In this document: positions 23,326 to 30,682 of the stretch, piece after piece
How the letters are laid out: every line of letters begins with the position of its first letter
Numbering within the stretch: position 1 is the stretch's first letter
Source of the DNA: an archaeon
Lineage (GTDB): Archaea; Thermoproteota; Nitrososphaeria; Nitrososphaerales; Gagatemarchaeaceae
NCBI GenBank assembly: GCA_021791695.1
Contig: JAJYWC010000018.1
Coordinates: 1 to 37,108, forward strand
Length of the DNA stretch: 37,108 nucleotides
Reading direction: 5' to 3'
Program-made: the position numbers and the translations under genes
Notes under the pieces: model-generated
Databases searched by the model: none
What the model was told of the DNA's origin: nothing
Seen by the model: the letters and a program-made list of their open reading frames with translations, nothing else

Positions 23326-25469
23326 GGGAGAATGTACAACCCCGTCAGGAAGATGAAGAGAAGCAGCATGAGCAGGAGCCCGAATATCAGGACGAGGGCG
23401 TAGCTCTCGACGATACCAGTCTGGATCCTTCTAGCGGCGCGGGAGAGCGACTGGCCGGCGTCACCCACACGGTTGCCGAACCGGTCTATCACGCTGCGGT
23501 CGACCCACCCCATGCCCGCCGAGAGCCCCTTGGCGAGGGCTTCGCCTCCGGTGTTGACGCGCTGCAGCACCCCCCACTCGAAGTGGGTGTGGGTCCAGAC
23601 CGACGCAGCGAGCGGCGCGTTGACGAACACCTTGTAGTAGACGGCGTTTACGTACCAGCGGTTCTCGAAGAACGAGTGCAGGCCCCTGAGCAGGCCCGAA
23701 CTCGCGAGCAGCTTCTCGGGGCTTAGCGTGCGGCTTGCGTAGAGCGAGACCGCCGCGACGACGCCGACGATGACCAGCGCGAGGGTTATCCCTGCGGGCA
23801 CGAGGTCGAAAGCTGGAGCGACGGCCTGGGTCGCAGTCCCCGCTGATGCATAGAGCGAGCCGAGGTACGCGCTGGCGGAGGATTCCAGGAATCCCTCTAT
23901 CCCGAAGAACCCCAGGACCCCGAACAGGACGGTGGCCGAGGCCAAGACGAAGTAGGGGACCCAGCTGATCGGACCAGCGTCGTGCAGCCCATGGCCATCG
24001 GCCTCGACCGAGTCTAGGTGAGGGCTCTTCTGGCCGAGGAAGGCGATCCCCAGCATCCTGAAAGCGTAGAACGCCGTGATGCCGGCGGTCAGCGAACCGA
24101 CTATGAACAGGCTGGTCTGACCCGAGCTCCAGGCCAGGCTGAGGATGGCGTCCTTGCTCCAGAACCCGCTGAGCGGAGGGATGCCCGACAGGGAAGCGAC
24201 AGCGACCAAGAACACCGCGAAGGTGAGCTTGAGCCTCTCGCGGAGCCCGCCCATCTCGTTGATGTACTTGGAGTGGGTCGAGTGGATGAGGACCCCGGCC
24301 ATCAGGAAGAGGGCCGCCTTGAACACGGCGTGGCTCATGAGCTGGAAGAGGCCGGCGGAGAGGCCCTGAGCGAAGTTGGTCGCGAGGCCCGCGAGACCCA
24401 ATGCGAGCATCATGTAGCCAATCTGCGAGACGGTCGAATACGCCAGGATCTTCTTCAGCTCGAAGCCGACTGAGGCTTGGGTTGCCGCGAACAGCGCGGT
24501 GAAAGCCCCGACCCACGCCACGACCTCGAAGAAAGGCTGGATGAGCGACGGGTTCGCGAGCAGGGCGAAATAGAAGACCGGTCCTATCCGGGCGACGAGC
24601 ACGACGCCGGCGTTGACCATGGTCGCGGCGTGGATAAGGGCCGAGACGGGGGCCGGACCCGCCATGGCGTCGGGGAGCCACTCGACCAAGGGGAACTGCG
24701 CCGACTTGCCGACCGCGCCTCCGAAGATGAGGAGAGCGGCCGGGACCAGCAGGCCGTTCCTGGCAAGAGCCGTCGCCCAGTTAGGCGAGGATACCAGCTG
24801 CTGGAAATTGAATGTCCCAGCGTATATGAAGAGGATGAACATCCCTGCGAGCATCGCGATGTCGCCCGCCCTCGTCATGAAGAAGGCCTTCAGCCCGGCA
24901 TGGGATGGCGGGTACGCCTGCTCTTCGCCAAGTACCCTCGTCCCCGGTGTGCCCACCCAGTTCTCCTTCTCGTCGTGATAGTAGTAGCCGATGAGCGCGT
25001 AGCTGCAGAGGCCGACGCCCTCCCATCCGATGAAGAGAGAGAGGAGGTTGTCTGACAGTACTATGAGCTGCATGCTGCCGATGAAGAAGTTCATGAAGAA
25101 CCAGTAACGCGTCAGCCCCGGGTCGCCCCTCATGTAGTCGAGGCTGTAGACCATTACGAGGAGGCTGACCCAGCCGACCAGGCTCGAGATGATTATCGTG
25201 TATGGGTCGGAGAGCACGCCCACGTTGATCCCTAGCTCGGGGATCCAGGGTACTGAGGTAGGGATGAGCGAGTTGTAGACGGTGAGCGTCTCTCCCTCGA
25301 GCACCGGAAGCAAGAGTGAGAGTGTGAAGAGAGCCGAGACCAGCGGGAAGAAGACGGCGATGTAGTCTCGCGCGCGCGTCTTGCCGGTAAGCGGCGCAAC
25401 GAGAGCGCCTATGAACGGGAAGATGAAGACCATCCAGATGTAGTACGATGGTATCATGACTGAGCTCAT
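23322..25469 (-). CDS. nuoL: NADH-quinone oxidoreductase-type subunit L
   Basis: The largest antiporter-like subunit (715 aa), with the extra C-terminal helices that form the lateral arm along the membrane domain. FIGWEGVGLCSYALIGYYY is the NuoL signature with the functional Glu, AQFPLVEWLPDAMAGPAPVSALIHAATMVNAGV holds the broken helix and its ligands, and AYSTVSQIGYMMLALG follows. The C-terminal part ends in a helix (LIFGLLLMLLLFIFLTGLYIL). ATG at 25469 begins one base after the stop of the preceding nuoM-like gene. Confidence 0.95.
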   Translation of the reverse strand: MSSVMIPSYYIWMVFIFPFIGALVAPLTGKTRARDYIAVFFPLVSALFTLSLLLPVLEGETLTVYNSLIPTSVPWIPELGINVGVLSDPYTIIISSLVGWVSLLVMVYSLDYMRGDPGLTRYWFFMNFFIGSMQLIVLSDNLLSLFIGWEGVGLCSYALIGYYYHDEKENWVGTPGTRVLGEEQAYPPSHAGLKAFFMTRAGDIAMLAGMFILFIYAGTFNFQQLVSSPNWATALARNGLLVPAALLIFGGAVGKSAQFPLVEWLPDAMAGPAPVSALIHAATMVNAGVVLVARIGPVFYFALLANPSLIQPFFEVVAWVGAFTALFAATQASVGFELKKILAYSTVSQIGYMMLALGLAGLATNFAQGLSAGLFQLMSHAVFKAALFLMAGVLIHSTHSKYINEMGGLRERLKLTFAVFLVAVASLSGIPPLSGFWSKDAILSLAWSSGQTSLFIVGSLTAGITAFYAFRMLGIAFLGQKSPHLDSVEADGHGLHDAGPISWVPYFVLASATVLFGVLGFFGIEGFLESSASAYLGSLYASAGTATQAVAPAFDLVPAGITLALVIVGVVAAVSLYASRTLSPEKLLASSGLLRGLHSFFENRWYVNAVYYKVFVNAPLAASVWTHTHFEWGVLQRVNTGGEALAKGLSAGMGWVDRSVIDRFGNRVGDAGQSLSRAARRIQTGIVESYALVLIFGLLLMLLLFIFLTGLYILP

Positions 25470-25470
25470 T

Positions 25471-26991
25471 CTACGCAGCTCCGAAAGGAAGCGTGAGCAG
25501 CTTCGCGTACTGGTAGAGGAAGTGGAACAGAATGTCAGGGTAGAGTCCGATCACGATCGAGAGACCGGCGAGGAAGACCAGCGGTACCGTCATCGTCAGC
25601 GGGGCCTCCCTGACCTGCGACAGCTCGGCCGGGAGGGCGCCGAAGAACATCCGCCTGACCGGCCAGAAGGTGTAGGCGACCGTGAGGAGCGTAGCTAGAA
25701 GCCCTATCACCCCCACGACGATGTACCACACCGGCTCTCCCGTGACCCCGGTGGAGAAGACTCCCGTGAAGAGAATCCATTCGGCCTGAAAGCCTCCTGT
25801 CGGCGGCACTGCTGAAAGGATCATGGAGCCGATGACGCAGAGCGTCGCGGTTATGGGCATCCGGCCGGCGAGGCCGCCCATCTTCCGCATGTCCCTGGTC
25901 CCGACCTGGCAGATGAGTATGCCGGCCACGCAGAAGAGGATGGTCTTTCCGATGATGTGGTTCAGGAAGTAGAAGATCCCGCCGGAGACTCCGAGAAGGC
26001 TGAGGCTGCCGATGCCCAGCAGCGAGTACGCGTTCTGGCTGATGGTCGACCAGGCGTAGAGATACTTCACATCGTTCTGGACCATCGTCATCGCCCCTCC
26101 GTAGACCATCGTCGCTGCGGCGACGACCATCAGCGGGAACGCGAGCGGGGAGAACTCGACGGGCATGTACTGCACGAGCAGCCGGACCACGACGTAGTTT
26201 CCGACACCCACTATCGTCACGATGAAGGGCGCGAAGGAGGTGGGGTGTTCGGCGTGCGCAGTAGGGAGCCAGATGTGCACCCCGAAGACGGCCATCTTGA
26301 TGAGCCAGCCGAGGAGTATCAACCCGGCCGCCCAGTACGCGAGGGTGCTCGCGTGGATCGAGCCCAGCGAGGAGATCTCGAAGCTCCCGGTCCCGATGTA
26401 GGCGAGGATTATCCCCGCGAAGAAGATGAAGGCCCCGAGGTGGTTCCACAGGAAGTACATTATGGCGGTCCTCTCCCTGTTCGTGTAGCCAAACAGCGCG
26501 ACCATGAACGCGGAGGGGATGAGCATCAGCTCGACGAACAGATAGAGCTCGATGAGGTTGGTCGAGAGGGCGGTCCCGATCAGGCCCGCGTCGAGCAGCA
26601 TAAAGTTGAGGAAGTAGAGCGAGTACTGCCCTTTCTTCTCGGTCCCGTACATCGCTTCCAGACGGTGCTTCATGTAGTCCATCGAGTAGACCGCGGTCGT
26701 CGTGCAGACGATGTTCATTACGAGGGCGACGGGGAGGCTCAGGTCGTCGGCGAGGAAGCCGAACCCGAGCCCCGAGACGGGAGCCCATGCGTAGCTCTCC
26801 GTGACGGACCCGCCGTTCCAAAGGTCCAGTGCGACGAGGACCATCAGGATGGTCGTGTAGAGCAGCGCGACGAAGGCCAGCCAACCCACACGTTTTCCCA
26901 TCCTTCCGCCGAGGGCGAAGACGACGACAGCGAAGAGGAGCGGGACCGCCACCATCTGGAGTAGGACGTACGGCACCGAGGGGACTGTCAT
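25471..26991 (-). CDS. NADH-quinone oxidoreductase-type subunit M (first copy, NuoM-like)
   Basis: The protein (506 aa) has the antiporter-like fold. YLFVELMLIPSAFMVALFG holds the helix-5 Glu, and WLIKMAVFGVHIWLPTAHAEHPTSFAPFIV the helix-7 Lys and broken-helix segment. Its HAEHPTSFAP is different from the DAYSQAP of the second NuoM. YAWSTISQNAYSLLGIG matches the helix-8 region. The complex would thus have four antiporter-like subunits (M, L, M, N) and could move more protons, or have one specialised for another ion. Gene order is after nuoK and before nuoL, all on the same strand. Confidence 0.88.
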   Translation of the reverse strand: MTVPSVPYVLLQMVAVPLLFAVVVFALGGRMGKRVGWLAFVALLYTTILMVLVALDLWNGGSVTESYAWAPVSGLGFGFLADDLSLPVALVMNIVCTTTAVYSMDYMKHRLEAMYGTEKKGQYSLYFLNFMLLDAGLIGTALSTNLIELYLFVELMLIPSAFMVALFGYTNRERTAIMYFLWNHLGAFIFFAGIILAYIGTGSFEISSLGSIHASTLAYWAAGLILLGWLIKMAVFGVHIWLPTAHAEHPTSFAPFIVTIVGVGNYVVVRLLVQYMPVEFSPLAFPLMVVAAATMVYGGAMTMVQNDVKYLYAWSTISQNAYSLLGIGSLSLLGVSGGIFYFLNHIIGKTILFCVAGILICQVGTRDMRKMGGLAGRMPITATLCVIGSMILSAVPPTGGFQAEWILFTGVFSTGVTGEPVWYIVVGVIGLLATLLTVAYTFWPVRRMFFGALPAELSQVREAPLTMTVPLVFLAGLSIVIGLYPDILFHFLYQYAKLLTLPFGAA

Positions 26992-27004
26992 CTTGCCACC
27001 GCCG

Positions 27005-27310
27005 TCAACCTTCCAGGCTCCTCAGCTCGCTGACGTCCACGTCTTCGTGGAGCCGGTACGCGACGACCACCACCGCCAGGATCACGGCCGCCTCCCCCGC
27101 AGCGAGGGCGATTGAGAAGAGGACGATCGTCTGCCCGAGCGCCTCAGGCCACAGGTACCTGTTGAATGCGATGAAGTTGATGTTCGCTGCGTTGATGAGC
27201 ATCTCGACTGAGAAGACGAGCCTCATTGCGTTCCTCTTGGTGACCAGCCCGTACGCTCCTACCGCGAACAGAGCCCCGGAGACCACGAGATAGTCGGTTA
27301 GCGTTATCAT
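27005..27310 (-). CDS. nuoK: NADH-quinone oxidoreductase-type subunit K
   Basis: The protein (101 aa, three membrane helices) matches NuoK: MITLTDYLVVSGALFAVGAYG, then RNAMRLVFSVEMLINAANINFIAFN with the Glu of helix 2 used in proton transfer, and IVLFSIALAAGEAAVILAVVVVAYR with the second conserved Glu. Length is typical. The ATG overlaps the nuoJ stop (27307-27310), so the two are translationally coupled. A longer upstream open frame to 27571 is only the nuoJ region read in another frame. Confidence 0.93.
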   Translation of the reverse strand: MITLTDYLVVSGALFAVGAYGLVTKRNAMRLVFSVEMLINAANINFIAFNRYLWPEALGQTIVLFSIALAAGEAAVILAVVVVAYRLHEDVDVSELRSLEG

Positions 27311-27816
27311 GGCTTGTCCTTCCTCTCCACCTTCGCTAGCATCATCGCTCCGAGTATCGCAGCCGCAAGGACCAGGCCGAGGAGCTCGAGCGCCGGGGCG
27401 TACTGGACCGCGATGTACTGCCCTATGCCGGTGAAGCTCGGCGCGGTCGCCTGCTCGGCGGTCTTGAGCAGGCTGGAGGCCGCGAAGGCCAGCGCGAGCG
27501 AGACCGCCAGCACCACGGCGGTGAGGACCCCGACGAGCCGTCCGGTGCTGCTCAGCGAATCCCGCATCCATCTTCCCTCCCGGACGAGCATGACCGTGAA
27601 GAGTATCAGGACGGCCACGGCACCGACATAGACCGTTATCTGGAAGACCGCTACGAACGGGGCGTCGAGCAGGAAGAAGAGCCCTGCGACACCAAAGAAG
27701 CTGAACGCGAGCCCGATCGCCCCGTACACGATCTCCCTCGCCTCGAGCGCCGAGATCGCTCCCCCGACGACGACAACCGACATCCCGACGAAGACGATAT
27801 CGGTCAGGTCAACCAT
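27307..27816 (-). CDS. nuoJ: NADH-quinone oxidoreductase-type subunit J
   Basis: The protein (169 aa) has five helices. LEAREIVYGAIGLAFSFFGVAGLFFLLDAPFVAVFQITVYVGAVAVLILFTVML is the NuoJ core, with the pi-bulge helix 3 and the GAVAVLILF motif. It forms the proton link between the quinone site and the antiporter-like subunits. It overlaps the end of nuoI by eight bases. Confidence 0.92.
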   Translation of the reverse strand: MVDLTDIVFVGMSVVVVGGAISALEAREIVYGAIGLAFSFFGVAGLFFLLDAPFVAVFQITVYVGAVAVLILFTVMLVREGRWMRDSLSSTGRLVGVLTAVVLAVSLALAFAASSLLKTAEQATAPSFTGIGQYIAVQYAPALELLGLVLAAAILGAMMLAKVERKDKP

Positions 27817-29389
27817 GCTTCGCGGTTCCTCGTTCTGGGTCTATCTTCACCTTGTACTTGCCGGTGGGTTCCGGAGGGACGAATAGCATCTCGGGAGTAT
27901 ACTTCAGGCTCGTGCGGTCATAGGCGGCGAGCTCGTACTCGTTCGTCATGACGAGGGCATCGAAGGGACAGGCGTCGACGCACAATCCACAAAACACGCA
28001 ATTATGAACGATATTATTTGCAGCAACGTAGCTATTATCATCCTGAACTTCCAAATTCCACACTTCTTCGTCTGCGACATCCTCGAAGGTGGCAGTGACG
28101 ACGGGGGAGGCAATAATCCCCTCTGTCATCCTGATGTAGCCGTGGGAAGAAGAGGGGCTGTTCTCCGCTTGAACATTAACCAGTTCACCCATCTTTTCAA
28201 TGTAGGGGCTATGAATCGTCACTGAATAGCAATCCTTTCGGTCCTTCTGATGATTGATTGAAATCGAGGCGAGTATCCCCAGTCTGCTCAGGATGTATGA
28301 GTATTGGTTGGCGAGGATCCTAGAGGTGGTGCGAATTACGAAAAAGTTGGAATGCATTGCGTGCTTGTAGGAGTAATACTTGTTCGAATAGTGGCCGTCT
28401 CCCCAGTAGGCGGTCCTGATTATTTCTGCCTGCAACTCTAGGGGAGCAACCATGGCCCATCCTGGAAGCTCTTTTCTGTCGCACATCGTGCCGAATTGCT
28501 TGAAGAACGTCGCTATCCTTACCGAGTCTACGCTGAGCTTTAGACCTTCTGACCTTTTGTCCGGCTTGAAGCTGACGGCTCCCCTGAATACACCCTCTAC
28601 ACAACGGACTATGTCTGACGCCAACGCTTCCTCCTCCTTATGAATGTCGAAGGTGACCCTGTACCTGTCCGTGTTACCTGCTGCCAGATAATATCCCAGA
28701 AGGCGCGCGAGTTCTGGTGTGAACTCAAGGGCCACTCGCTCAACTGTGAAGTATCCCCCTCGACCGGCCGGATGATACAAGTCGTAGGTGTACTCCAAGA
28801 AGGGAATCTGTTTGACTTCTGATATGATCGGTCTCGTGAGGTAAGTCCTGTATTGTACAGCTTCTGGATTGACCCACTTCGTTCCGTTGCCCGAGTAAAT
28901 CATGACCGGATGGCCTTCGGTCACAGAGAGGATCTCCGGGTTCCCTAGTGTCTTGAACAGGTACATGCGACCTGTGTACTTTCTGGTGAAAACCTCAGTC
29001 ACAGCTCTGAACCGGCCCCTGTGAGTAAGGACCAGGTCGCCGACTTGTACCTTCTCAATCGGGACTATACCTTCGGATGTGACTACAGGCGTGCCACGGG
29101 GGACACACCTTCCGTAGTCCACCGCGGGCCATATGTCCTTCTTGTTGTGGGTCCTCTTGAGCGAGAGTTCCTGCATGTCGATCGCCACGGCTACCCCGTC
29201 GCAGGCGATCGCGCAGAGCTGACAGCCCGTGCACTTGTCCTCCAAGAGCACGTGTCTCCCCTTGAAGCCGGGCCGGCCCACCCCCGCCTTGGCATCGAAC
29301 TGGTAGCCCTGCCCCTGAAGGTCGAGCTTCTGCTCGGGATACTTCAGGGTCAGGCGCGGCTTGAAGAAGTGCCTGACACCAGACCACAT
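27809..29389 (-). CDS. nuoI: NuoI ferredoxin subunit precursor interrupted by an intein
   Basis: The precursor (526 aa) is NuoI with an in-frame protein intron. The host protein has two [4Fe-4S] motifs: CTGCQLCAIAC (Cys53, 56, 59, 63; the residue after the last is Asp, not the usual Pro) and CVFCGLCVDACP (Cys464, 467, 470, 474). Residues 95-463 form the intein (28001-29107). After splicing the product would be 157 residues, a usual NuoI length, carrying electrons to the quinone site. The first cysteine of the second motif is the residue that must react in splicing. The ATG at 29389 follows nuoH by 40 bp, and the end overlaps nuoJ by eight. Confidence 0.95.
   Translation of the reverse strand: MWSGVRHFFKPRLTLKYPEQKLDLQGQGYQFDAKAGVGRPGFKGRHVLLEDKCTGCQLCAIACDGVAVAIDMQELSLKRTHNKKDIWPAVDYGRCVPRGTPVVTSEGIVPIEKVQVGDLVLTHRGRFRAVTEVFTRKYTGRMYLFKTLGNPEILSVTEGHPVMIYSGNGTKWVNPEAVQYRTYLTRPIISEVKQIPFLEYTYDLYHPAGRGGYFTVERVALEFTPELARLLGYYLAAGNTDRYRVTFDIHKEEEALASDIVRCVEGVFRGAVSFKPDKRSEGLKLSVDSVRIATFFKQFGTMCDRKELPGWAMVAPLELQAEIIRTAYWGDGHYSNKYYSYKHAMHSNFFVIRTTSRILANQYSYILSRLGILASISINHQKDRKDCYSVTIHSPYIEKMGELVNVQAENSPSSSHGYIRMTEGIIASPVVTATFEDVADEEVWNLEVQDDNSYVAANNIVHNCVFCGLCVDACPFDALVMTNEYELAAYDRTSLKYTPEMLFVPPEPTGKYKVKIDPERGTAKHG
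28001..29107 (-). other. Intein in NuoI, with a LAGLIDADG-like endonuclease domain
   Basis: The intein has 369 residues (95-463 of the precursor). It begins CVPRGTPVVTSEG (splicing block A, Cys as first nucleophile), has SVTEGHPVMIY (block B, Thr157 and His160), and ends VWNLEVQDDNSYVAANNIVHN (blocks F and G, penultimate His462, terminal Asn463), followed by Cys464 of NuoI as +1 residue. All splicing residues are present, so it should splice. The middle has two LAGLIDADG-like stretches, LARLLGYYLAAGNT and IIRTAYWGDGHYS. In the first the usual acidic residue is Ala, so DNA cutting may be lost. The segment is visibly less GC-rich than the nuo genes around it, which fits a later arrival. Confidence 0.93.
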
Positions 29390-29429
29390 CGAGACGAAGG
29401 CTGCCCTGACCGATGAGAGGAAGCCCAGC

Positions 29430-30614
29430 TTAGAGACCCCCCGCGTGATACAGGCCGAGGGAGACTATCAGGAGAGCGAGGAAGAGGTTCACGAAGGTGA
29501 GCACCATAAGCTTCGTCCACCCTCCTCGGAGCAGGGTGTCGATCCGGACGCGTGGCATGACGGCGCGGGGCAGCATCATCACGAGCATGACCAGGAAGGT
29601 CTTGAGGACGAACCAGACCTCGGGCGGGACCGGGGAGGGGCCGAACCATCCGCCGAGGAAGAAGACCGTGAACACTCCCGAGAGGGCGTAGAACTTGATG
29701 TAGGTGGCCAGGGTGAAAATGCCGAAGGTCATCCCCGAGTATTCCGTCTGCCATCCTGCGACGAGTTCAGAGTCGGCCTCTGGGAGGTCGAACGGGATGC
29801 GCTCCAGCTCTGCGAGAAGCGCCACGAAGAAGACGATCGCCCCAATCGGCTGGAGAAGGATGAACCAGATGCCGCTCTGAGCCTCGACGATGCTGACCAG
29901 GCTGAGCGAACCGGAGAGCACCACAACTCCGAGGACCGAAAGGATCATCGGAATCTCATAGGCGACCATCTGGTGGAGGGCGCGAAGGCCGCCGAGGAAG
30001 GAGTACTTGCTGTTGCTAGCCCATCCAGCCAGCAGCGCAATTATCGGTGAGAGCCCTATGAGCGCGAAGACGAATATCACGCCCACTGACGGGTTGGCGA
30101 TGTAAAAGTCAGGTGCTGCGGGCACCAGCGCGAGCAGCGAGCCCGCCACGAACATCAGCGCGAGCGGGACGGCGATGAAGACCTTCTTGTCCGCCTTGTC
30201 GGGTATGATTATCTCCTTGAAGAGCAGCTTGAATAGGTCGGCGAAGTTCTGCAGGATCCCCCCGTACTTCCCGGCGTACTGGGGACCGACCCTGAGCTGT
30301 ATCTTTGCGACGAACTTACGTTCGACCCAGATCATCAGTATGCTGGAGAAGAGCGCGGCGAAGGTGAAACCCGGGAAGGTCGTGAAGAGGAACAGGCTCT
30401 CGGTAGGCTGCGTCTGCGTGAGGGAGATCATAAAGTTCGGCAGGACCTGCGGGTTCGCCAGCACCATCGAGATCAGCGTCAAGAGGTTGATCCCGAATGC
30501 GTCCAGGATGAAGTAGGCGGGGACCGAGGCGACCGCGACTATCACAAGGAGCCACGCGACCAGCCAGACGATATGCCTGACGAAGCTCCTGAACGTCAGG
30601 ATGGTCTTTGTCAA
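29430..30614 (-). CDS. nuoH: NADH-quinone oxidoreductase-type subunit H
   Basis: The protein (394 aa, about nine helices) forms most of the quinone channel. Signature stretches: FSSILMIWVERKFVAKIQLRVGPQYAGKYGGILQNFADLFKLLFKE and LAELERIPFDLPEADSELVAGWQTEYSGMTFG, with the Glu-rich loop facing NuoD and NuoI. The N terminus is about 60 residues longer than in E. coli, with an additional helix. The start is TTG at 30614, because an upstream GTG in frame is cut off by a stop. A TATA-like AAAATATT (30642-30650) is about 30 bp before it, so the operon begins here. Confidence 0.94.
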   Translation of the reverse strand: MTKTILTFRSFVRHIVWLVAWLLVIVAVASVPAYFILDAFGINLLTLISMVLANPQVLPNFMISLTQTQPTESLFLFTTFPGFTFAALFSSILMIWVERKFVAKIQLRVGPQYAGKYGGILQNFADLFKLLFKEIIIPDKADKKVFIAVPLALMFVAGSLLALVPAAPDFYIANPSVGVIFVFALIGLSPIIALLAGWASNSKYSFLGGLRALHQMVAYEIPMILSVLGVVVLSGSLSLVSIVEAQSGIWFILLQPIGAIVFFVALLAELERIPFDLPEADSELVAGWQTEYSGMTFGIFTLATYIKFYALSGVFTVFFLGGWFGPSPVPPEVWFVLKTFLVMLVMMLPRAVMPRVRIDTLLRGGWTKLMVLTFVNLFLALLIVSLGLYHAGGL

Positions 30615-30641
30615 GGCTCAGGCCACGGGCTCCGCCGCTAG

Positions 30642-30651
30642 AATATTTTAT
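30642..30651 (-). promoter_or_regulatory. TATA-like promoter of the nuoH-N operon
   Basis: On the minus strand ATAAAATATT lies about 30 bp upstream of the TTG start of nuoH, in a 68-bp gap after the metallopeptidase gene. It marks the start of an operon that lacks nuoABCD. Confidence 0.45.
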
Positions 30652-30682
30652 TTGAACCTTGTTGTCTATCGCTCAGCGCAAG

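Noticed and set aside
23461-24681. 406-codon frame inside nuoL
   Set aside because: Arg/Pro/Gly-rich out-of-frame reading of nuoL without recognisable motifs.
25535-26884. 449-codon minus-strand frame within the first nuoM-like gene
   Set aside because: It is the same strand in another frame, very rich in Arg, His and Pro, as expected from a GC-rich gene read out of frame. The membrane protein in the main frame is unmistakable.
25957-26964. 335-codon plus-strand frame
   Set aside because: Antisense to the nuoM-like gene; composition dominated by Asp, Glu, His and Arg with no fold pattern.
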